A stretch of 64,000 nucleotides of DNA from Hyperoplus lanceolatus. Taxonomy: Eukaryota; Chordata; Actinopteri; Uranoscopiformes; Ammodytidae. Where the stretch lies: assembly GCA_026929865.2 (NCBI GenBank), contig CM049414.1:21677501-21741500 (forward strand), read 5' to 3'. Numbering within the stretch: position 1 is the stretch's first letter; each line of letters starts with the position of its first letter. This document shows, one piece after another, positions 57,412 through 64,000 of this stretch. The notes beneath the pieces were generated by a model. It ran no database searches. It was not told the origin of the DNA and was given only the letters and a program-made list of their open reading frames with translations. Made by a program: the position numbers and the translations under genes.

Positions 57412-58906
57412 TTAGTCCGTCTCCATGGAACCACTGTGCGTCTCCTTGGACACCATGAGTCTCATCAGTTTCCCGTGGAGCTTCTCGATCTTCTTGACGT
57501 CCTGGGCCTGGTCCGTCTTGTACTGTAAACACTGCGGGGGAGGGAAGACAGTGTGAGGGCAATGGAAGCTACTGTTGCGGGGGAGGGAAGACAGTGTGAG
57601 GGCAATGGAAGCTACTGTTGCGGGGGAGGGAAGACAGTGTGAGGGCAATGGAAGCTACTGTTACATCCAATTAAGGTGACAATCATTTTGATTGCACACC
57701 AAACATAATGTTATAGAAGTGGTGGCATTATTTTTTTAGTTTGACCCGTTTCACTATAAGTTTTCCTCTTTTTTTTTAAGCAAGTGAAGCCCTACATGTT
57801 GTTTTCAGCACACATTACAAGTATATCTGTTTGAATAAGGTTTAACATCGGATTGTATCATATAACAGTATGACTACAGTGTTGTTTAAAACATCAGTGA
57901 GTGGCTGCTGGCAAAGGGAAATGAATGTAATTAGCTGCCTCTGTGCTTTTCCAGCTAAGTCACATCAAAATGTCATGAATGAACCCATTGACATGTTAAT
58001 CTTTATACAGTGCTGTGATGTGATTGGAGAACCATAATTATAACTATGAGATGGATTGACATGAACTATTTGTCAATCATTAATGTTGCCTAGATAAGGG
58101 AGCTAGCGATGTGTGAACATGCCAGACGGTCAAATCTTTCTCATGATTTCCAGAGAAATCTCTCTACATATGCCGGATGGATTGGCACTAAACTTGGGTA
58201 CAGATATTGACGTCATCGACTTATTGCATCGTCAATACCCTTCCTTTCCTAGAACCATAGTCAGGTCAGAACTTAAAATTGAAACTCAATCACACCAAGG
58301 TTTTCTTTACAATAATATCCATCTATTTATCTATCCTCGCAGAGCTGCCACTGTGTCTGTGGACACACATGCACTACTTTGTGACGAGCAGCACTGCCAT
58401 GATCAACCTATGAATTAATCACACATCATTGGTATCCTCAGTTTTAACGCCAGTCTTCCTAGCCAAACTAAAACCAAGTGACATACTCACAAAAAGCTTA
58501 GAAGCAGTACTGTTCGTTAGCCGGAAAAGGTTTCAGAGGTCTCTAGTGTAAATATGACCACCACTCATTTGCATGTGACACCAACAGTCCAATTAAAACA
58601 TTAGTATATCCTCGTGTCACTTACCACGGCGTTGTCGGTCACTTTTATGCACAGGTTGCCGTCGCAGTGTCTGTATTTTAGAACCACTCTGGCCTGCAAA
58701 CACAACACGTGAATATTATAATCGAAAGTTGAGAAGAGGGGGAAAAAAATCAATTAGCACAATAACGTGGCTAACGAGCTAGCAGGCTACCCATTTAGCA
58801 TGCTAAATGACAATAATAAACAGCGTGTTTTCACCTTCATGGGATCTGTCAGATAGAGTTTTTCTGCTGCGCGGGCGAACTCCTCCCAGGTCTGAAAGTA
58901 AGGCAT
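57412..58906 (-). CDS. srp9: Signal recognition particle 9 kDa protein
   Basis: Minus-strand coding exons 58835-58906, 58625-58693 and 57412-57531 join in frame to 86 aa, exactly the human length. The N-terminus [19 protein letters not shown], the middle [18 protein letters not shown] and the C-terminal [19 protein letters not shown] are near-identical to SRP9. With SRP14 it binds the Alu domain of 7SL RNA and slows elongation during co-translational targeting to the ER. The start is set by the conserved MPxxQTWEEF. Upstream at about 59010 is an inverted CCAAT box (ccaat on the plus strand) and an ETS-like ttccgg at 59038. A 43-bp repeat adjoins the last acceptor. Intact. Confidence 0.97.
57534..57662. 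repeat. Three 43-bp repeats at the srp9 exon 3 acceptor
   Basis: The unit beginning gcgggggagggaagacag recurs at 57534, 57577 and 57620. On the transcribed strand each unit ends in a C-rich tract and cccccgc, and the copy nearest the exon supplies the used cccgcag at 57532-57533. Confidence 0.93.
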
Positions 58907-58989
58907 TATTTTGAAATCTAAAGTTACTGTTCTACCAGACAATCTGTTTAGTATCGGCACACCAGCTATGCTAACTTCGGGAACACCAC

Positions 58990-59551
58990 ATCAGCGTGAA
59001 CACAGCCAATCAGGATGAACGAGATGGTGAAGCCACTTCCGGGTTATTGTTTCACAACAATGGCACGGTAAATATAACTTACAACATCTCTGCTATTAAG
59101 TCATATTTAACCATTTCTTTATTCACTTTTTAGGGGACGAATACTAAAATCATAAAAATACACAAACAAGTATGCAGTAAAATAAAGTACATGATAAATA
59201 GAAATAATACAACAACAATAATTAATGAATAAATAAACTGATCCGCCAAGCCACTCTTGTTTTGAAACGACCCTCAACAGCGGAACCGGAAATATTCCTG
59301 AGTTGTATGGTGGGAATTTCTACAGGTCGCCCTCTAGCGGTGGCAAAGAAAGCTGACAAAAAAAGAAAAAAATCATAGATAGTATAATAAAAAATGATAG
59401 GCCTCTACCAACACGACCAGTCATTAACGCTAGGAATATGAAAGATTAATTTCAGTATTTAACTAGTAAGAGAACAATACCCAAACATAGCCTACAGTAG
59501 GCTATATTATAATAAGGAAAAAAATACAGTATTGTTGGAGCAGGTGGAGGC
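58990..59551. promoter_or_regulatory. srp9 upstream region
   Basis: Contains ccaat (about 59006) and cttccgggtt (about 59036), typical of housekeeping promoters. A second ETS-like ggaaccggaaat is near 59281. After about 59100 the sequence is AT-rich and anonymous. Confidence 0.4.
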
Positions 59552-59788
59552 ATGGATAATGGTAGGCCAATCTATTACTATTTAGGCTACTGGTATTTTC
59601 TGTACCAGGCCAGCAATGTTTTATCAACTCATCGTATGCTTTCTATGCAAAATTGGATTGGCAGGCAGGAAGCGGCTGAGGTGGCAAGAGTACAGATGGA
59701 GCACCTTGCCTCTTTCAATGCCGCCTTCCTCCAGACATTTAGTCAGATGGTGCAGGTGCTGGGTGGACGCCGTGACCCTGTGCCATGA
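59552..59788 (+). pseudogene. Harbinger Myb-like protein, C-terminal remnant
   Basis: The frame contains NWIGRQEAAEVARVQMEHLA followed by FLQTFSQMVQVLG, the helical C-terminal tail seen in SANT/Myb-like proteins of PIF/Harbinger elements. The SANT domain is missing upstream. The link rests on the nearby Harbinger transposase remnant as well as on the tail itself. Confidence 0.5.
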
Positions 59789-61603
59789 TCCAGCCAAAGC
59801 TCATGTTAAATTTGTATTTCATAAATACAAGTCGTTTGTTTTTTTACTTGGTAAACTATTCACTGGTCTTTAGTGAAGACCACTTTGTTTCTTTGCACAT
59901 TGTTTTTACATTTGACCTGAAAGGTGTCTATGTAAATAAAGCACATTTTCTCTACTATAACAGGACTTTGTTTCTATACATTTCCCATGCACATTTGATT
60001 GTCACAATGAGGTTCAGTTAACTATTTGCCACAGTTGAGCTACAGATACTCTTACCCAGAATTATTTATTTTATGAACTCAGTTTAGTTTGGTTAAGGTA
60101 AACTTTAATCCCATGGAGAAAATGTGATGGGCATATCAAAGTTTTTTTTCCACAAGAGGGGTTTAAGTTTGTTTTCAATTGCCGTAGTGCCAACATTCAT
60201 TGCACTTTATTTATCAGCTGAATGGGGAGGTGTACTCACCCACTCTGAGAGCCTAGACTTTACATTTACTGTTTTTGTATGTATTACTACCCTGGAAATT
60301 CAAGAGTTTTGTTTGTAACATTTATTTTTTTATTGGGTAAGAAATCTTCATCTACAGGTTTTGCCAAATGCTTACATGTTGCAAAATTGTCTCCGTGTCT
60401 CTTGAAACCAAAGCTAACTATCCCTTTTCAAAACTGTTTTTAGCATCAAGATGATACACACATGCACCATTTGAATTACTCTTTCAAAGCAGCAACAGCA
60501 CACAGGTCTGCTTTATGCAAATCAGAGATTTTTTTAGAACTTTGTAATTTAAAAATCAGTCTTTTTGAAATATTGATAAACTAAAGCTCATCTAGACACA
60601 TAACAAAAATTATCATTTTTATTTAAAATAACTCAGATCATTTAACCCATTGATGACTATGGAATCTAGGATGATGTCTAATGTGAGGGTTTTTGAAAAA
60701 ATATCGAACTGTAAGTCTACCAAAACCTAATATCTAAGCTGTGTAGCACATAGAAACATGAAATAAAATACATTTAAAAGTTAAGGTTACAGGTTTATTT
60801 AAACATCTCCCTTAGTACAAACCAAGAAATATTTCAAAAATCGTCAAAATTAGATTAATTAGAAAATTATTAAATATTGTAATAAATAGATGCAATGTGT
60901 TGTGTGATTTTCATCAGTAGTCTATAGTAGACCTTGATTCTGGCACCAAACGACTAACTGTTCGTCGTCGACATAGCCGGTTATTTTTATTATTATTTTG
61001 TTTTATTTTTATTTTTATGTTTTTGATTGATGATTTTCGGAAACCACACAACTTTTGGGTGGTCAGTGGTCTTAAAAAATCAACAGAACCCACCTCTTGT
61101 GTATTTGAACAATGAAGTGATTCTATGTGGGAATGATGAAAATTAGATAAGAATGGTAAAGGAGAAAGTGGAGGAAAGGGTTAAACTCAAAAGGTGTGTT
61201 TATCATTGAAATATGTTGCCCATGTTTTGCACCAGTGAGCTTGTTTCTTAAACATGCACATGAATTGCACATAATTATGCGTGTTATTGATGCACACTGT
61301 TAGGATTTTTGCACCTTTGGTTTCAGTTGTGCCCACTGTTTAATCAAAAAAAATCTAAGCTGGTTCACCTGATTAATACCCAACTGAGAGGAGATGTACT
61401 GGTATAACACTACCTACTTGTTACTCTTGTGATTAATAAGTAATAAGTTCATCTCACTCAATTGTGATATACATTGTGTTATACTGCATCAACTCATCGC
61501 AAATTGTTACAAAATATGAAGAGGTAGAGTTAAAGTAGAAAGGTTTTATTTGTGTTCAAAACAATAAAGAAATAAAAGATACATGTGCAAAAACAACTTC
61601 AAC

Positions 61604-62095
61604 CTACTTATCTACATGGCCACAGAAAATAATAAACCCTCTCGGACATCCCTGCCCTCCTCTTCTGCACCCTGTGCAAGTGGTGCCAGAGGCTCTGCTG
61701 CCATAGCTGCTTCTGTCCCATTCAGTCTGATAGTTCTCTGCATGACTTTCACAAAGATTGTGGAGGGCACAACAAGTCACCACCATTGCCAGTTCGATGC
61801 TGCTGTCGTTCCTTTTCATAAGGCAACGCCACCTCCCCTTAAGTCTTCCAAAGGCATTCTCTACCACCACACGTGCCCTGCAGACTTTCTTGTTGTACAG
61901 CTGTTGTTCTGTAGTAAGCCGGCCATTGTCAGGGAATGGTTTGAGGAGCCAGTTCTGTAAAGGATAGGCAGAGTCTCCCAGAGTGTAATGACCAGCATTC
62001 ACCCCTGCAATGTTCCTGGTGCAGGCTGGAAAAAGTCTTCCACGCTCAACTAAATCTGGTCTGGAGCCAACACCTTGCCGATCACTTTCCACCAT
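61604..62095 (-). pseudogene. harbi1-like: Harbinger (DDE_4) transposase, C-terminal part
   Basis: The minus strand encodes the end of a HARBI1-type transposase: TLGDSAYPLQNWLLKPF with the D of the DDE triad, then VENAFGRLKGRWRCLMKR with the final E, and the tail VVTCCALHNLCE. The first acidic residue and the N-terminal half are absent. Upstream sequence changes to a LINE tail at about 62105. It is a truncated transposon gene, not host harbi1. Confidence 0.85.
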
Positions 62096-62104
62096 TCGCT
62101 GGCG

Positions 62105-62205
62105 TTTTTTTATTTTTTATTTTATTTTTAACCTTTATTTATACAGGTAAATCCCATTGAGACCGGAGACTCTTTTGCAAGGGAGACCTGTTTTGCATCC
62201 CCGTT
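62105..62205 (-). mobile_element. LINE 3' tail
   Basis: On the minus strand: caggtctcccttgcaaaag, tctcaatgggatttacctg and ataaataaaggtt, the conserved 3' end of a fish LINE (compare 3460-3530). It truncates the transposase remnant. Confidence 0.7.
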
Positions 62206-63302
62206 TGTTTTCATATGGAGGCTTCGTCGATGTTACGTCACTTCACGTGCGCACTGGATTGTGGGTCAGAATGGCCCAAATAGGATGCACTTTTCAACAC
62301 TAACAATCTTGGCCGCATGAAGTAGGACATCCGGGTACTTCTAACCATCCTAAATCTGGCCATAAGAATCGGGACATCCTAAATCTTTTTTCTACATACT
62401 ATATAGTTGAAAGTATGCGATTCGGAACGCAACCACAGGCTACACTGTGTCGCGTTGTTATGATGTTGCGGTGTTTACGTCGCTTCCATCCGGTTTAAAC
62501 CCCGCCCTACCAGTAAGGGTAGGGTCTGCGGTGGAAACACCACCTCACCTCGCGTAAGCGGCCTGTCCCGCTCTGAGCTGCTCCGATCCGACCCGCCAGA
62601 GCCGGCCCTGACCAATTTGGCGCCCTAGGCAAGATTTTCACACAGAACTGGATAGCTTTGTCTTTGACATTTCATTTTATTTTAGATAGAAAATAACCCA
62701 CAAAATAAAAACCATATTACAAAACAAGTGACATAACATTAAAAAATTTATACAATATTACGATTCGCACAGAAAAATGCAGACGTTAAAATTATAATCT
62801 ATTTCAAGTATAGTTTAAATAAATCATAATTTTGCATTGAATATAATTCCACACAAAAGCTATATTACAACATTAAATGACAGAGACCTCTGGTTTGTAC
62901 TGCTATTTAACTTAATTCCAACAGAGAGCTGTCTACATTTAGATGTTAAGACCTCATCTACATATCTCAACAAGCTCACCTCACCTTGCTACAGCCTGAC
63001 TACTCTTGCCTTTGGGTCTATTGGTGAAGCCTTTATTCCTCATGCTGCATCACTGGGCTGTGCTAAGGTGGAGAAGATGTCTGCAGGACAGGTGGCTCAA
63101 AGTATTTCAAATGAAAACCTGAAGAGAAAAGAGAAGTATACATGTTGTTACATTATTTATATTAATACATGGTGAAAAGCTTTAAAATGGAAATTAGATA
63201 AGATTAAACTCTTGTCATTAAAATGAAATTCAGTTTAGCATCCAACCAGAGTGAAGAGAAGCAGTAACTAATGGAAAGATATAGGCCTAGGTAAGGTACA
63301 AT
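62206..63302. other. Mixed repeats, no gene
   Basis: 62220-62450 includes gaaagtatgcgattcggaacg, and 62500-62650 includes ggcgccctaggcaagatttt; both look like dispersed fish elements. The plus-strand frame at 62837-63175 has no recognisable domain and is not called. Confidence 0.35.
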
Positions 63303-63668
63303 CTAGGGCTGCTGATGATGATTATTTTGATAATCGATAAATCTGTCGATTATTTTCTCGATTAATCGATTAGTGTTTTGGTCTGTAAAACGTCAGAAAA
63401 TGGTGAAAAATGTTGATACAATTTCCAAAGCCCATGTTGACGTCCTCAAATGTATCGTTATGTCCAAAACAAACAGATATTTCAGTTTACTGTCATAAGA
63501 AGATTAAAGAAACTAGAAAATATTCACATTTGAGAAGCTGAAATCAGAGAATTTGGAATTTTTTTATTAAAACTTACTCAAAACGATTAATCGATTATCA
63601 AAATAGTTGGCGATTATTTTAGTAATCGATTAATAATCGATTCGTTGATTAATCGTTGCAGCTACAAT
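63303..63668. mobile_element. MITE with multiple ATCGATTA motifs
   Basis: Starts tctagggctgctgatgatg and ends taatcgttgcagctacaa. Inverted termini are dense in taatcgatta-type motifs. It resembles a very common teleost inverted-repeat element. Confidence 0.75.
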
Positions 63669-63839
63669 CAAACGGAAAAGTTTGCTCCTGCTTTTTATTA
63701 AATAAGGATCAAGCCTTCTGATGATATCTCATGGCTTTATGTATCAGCACTTTGATTTACCTTGTGTTGAATAGTGCCTCACAAATAAACTTGACTTGCC
63801 TCAGGCATGCAATATTAACAGTTATTATACTGTGCACTT

Positions 63840-64000
63840 TTAAAGGTCACATATTATGCTAAATGCACTTTTTAAATGTGTTCTAACATATCCATGGGTC
63901 CACGGTGTGCCTAGAGACTGCCAAAATATTTTAAAAAATAACAATCTCTCCTTTTCTCACTCTCCCCCTTTCTTAATTCAAAAATGTAGTAGTTTACCCA
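63840..64000. mobile_element. TTAA-type MITE cut by the window end
   Basis: Begins ttaaaggtcacatattatgc, a known style of fish MITE start. The other end lies outside the window. Confidence 0.6.

Larger units (their letters stand above)
59552..62100. mobile_element. Degenerate PIF/Harbinger transposon
   Basis: It groups the Myb-like tail (+) at the left and the transposase remnant (-) at the right, converging on about 1.8 kb of AT-rich DNA without recognisable genes (59789-61603). Terminal repeats were not found and may have been lost. The right end is cut by a LINE tail at 62105. Confidence 0.5.

Noticed and set aside
61604-62095. Host harbi1 gene
   Set aside because: Only the C-terminal half is present, it is cut by a LINE tail, and a Myb-like remnant lies nearby. 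It is a transposon copy.
62837-63175. 112-aa plus-strand ORF
   Set aside because: AT-rich repeat surroundings and no domain; an accidental open frame.

Overview
This window is nuclear DNA from a ray-finned fish, probably a percomorph teleost. The evidence is split vertebrate-type genes with GT-AG introns, long TG/CA microsatellites, and fish-type L2-like LINEs, tRNA-derived SINEs, hAT and Harbinger remnants and many small inverted-repeat elements. Nothing prokaryotic or viral was recognised. All family names come from recalled protein sequences and motifs, not from a database search.

Layout. 1-14.35 kb has no host gene. It holds a dense stack of mobile elements, including a 1.5-kb tandem repeat in two full copies and a stub. 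The first copy contains a LINE, which contains a hAT transposon, which contains another inverted-repeat element, which contains a LINE tail. 14.4-18.2 kb (+): rpl7l1, six coding exons, 247 aa. 18.2-28.3 kb: repeat-rich intergenic DNA leading to slc5a6. 28.35-36.08 kb (+): slc5a6, sixteen coding exons, 640 aa. 36.1-45.5 kb: tail-to-tail intergenic DNA. 45.5-48.1 kb (-): tcf23, four coding exons, 208 aa; its last exon is easy to miss. 50.7-56.1 kb (-): ephx1, eight coding exons plus a likely non-coding first exon, 454 aa. 57.4-58.9 kb (-): srp9, three exons, 86 aa. 59.5-62.1 kb: remains of a PIF/Harbinger transposon. 62.2-64 kb: further repeats.

The five genes do not form a pathway. rpl7l1 acts in large ribosomal subunit assembly, slc5a6 is the sodium-dependent biotin/pantothenate/lipoate transporter, tcf23 is a bHLH regulator, ephx1 is an ER membrane epoxide hydrolase, and srp9 is the Alu-domain subunit of the signal recognition particle. 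The block joins two neighbour pairs that I recall as separate in human (slc5a6-tcf23 on 2p, srp9-ephx1 on 1q) with rpl7l1 (human 6p).

All intron-exon junctions of the five genes were placed by hand on GT-AG signals and checked for reading phase. Each assembled frame is open from ATG to stop. I found no previously undescribed functional system. The most informative signal is the layered insertion history at 6-14 kb, where intact tandem copies preserve the empty target sites.
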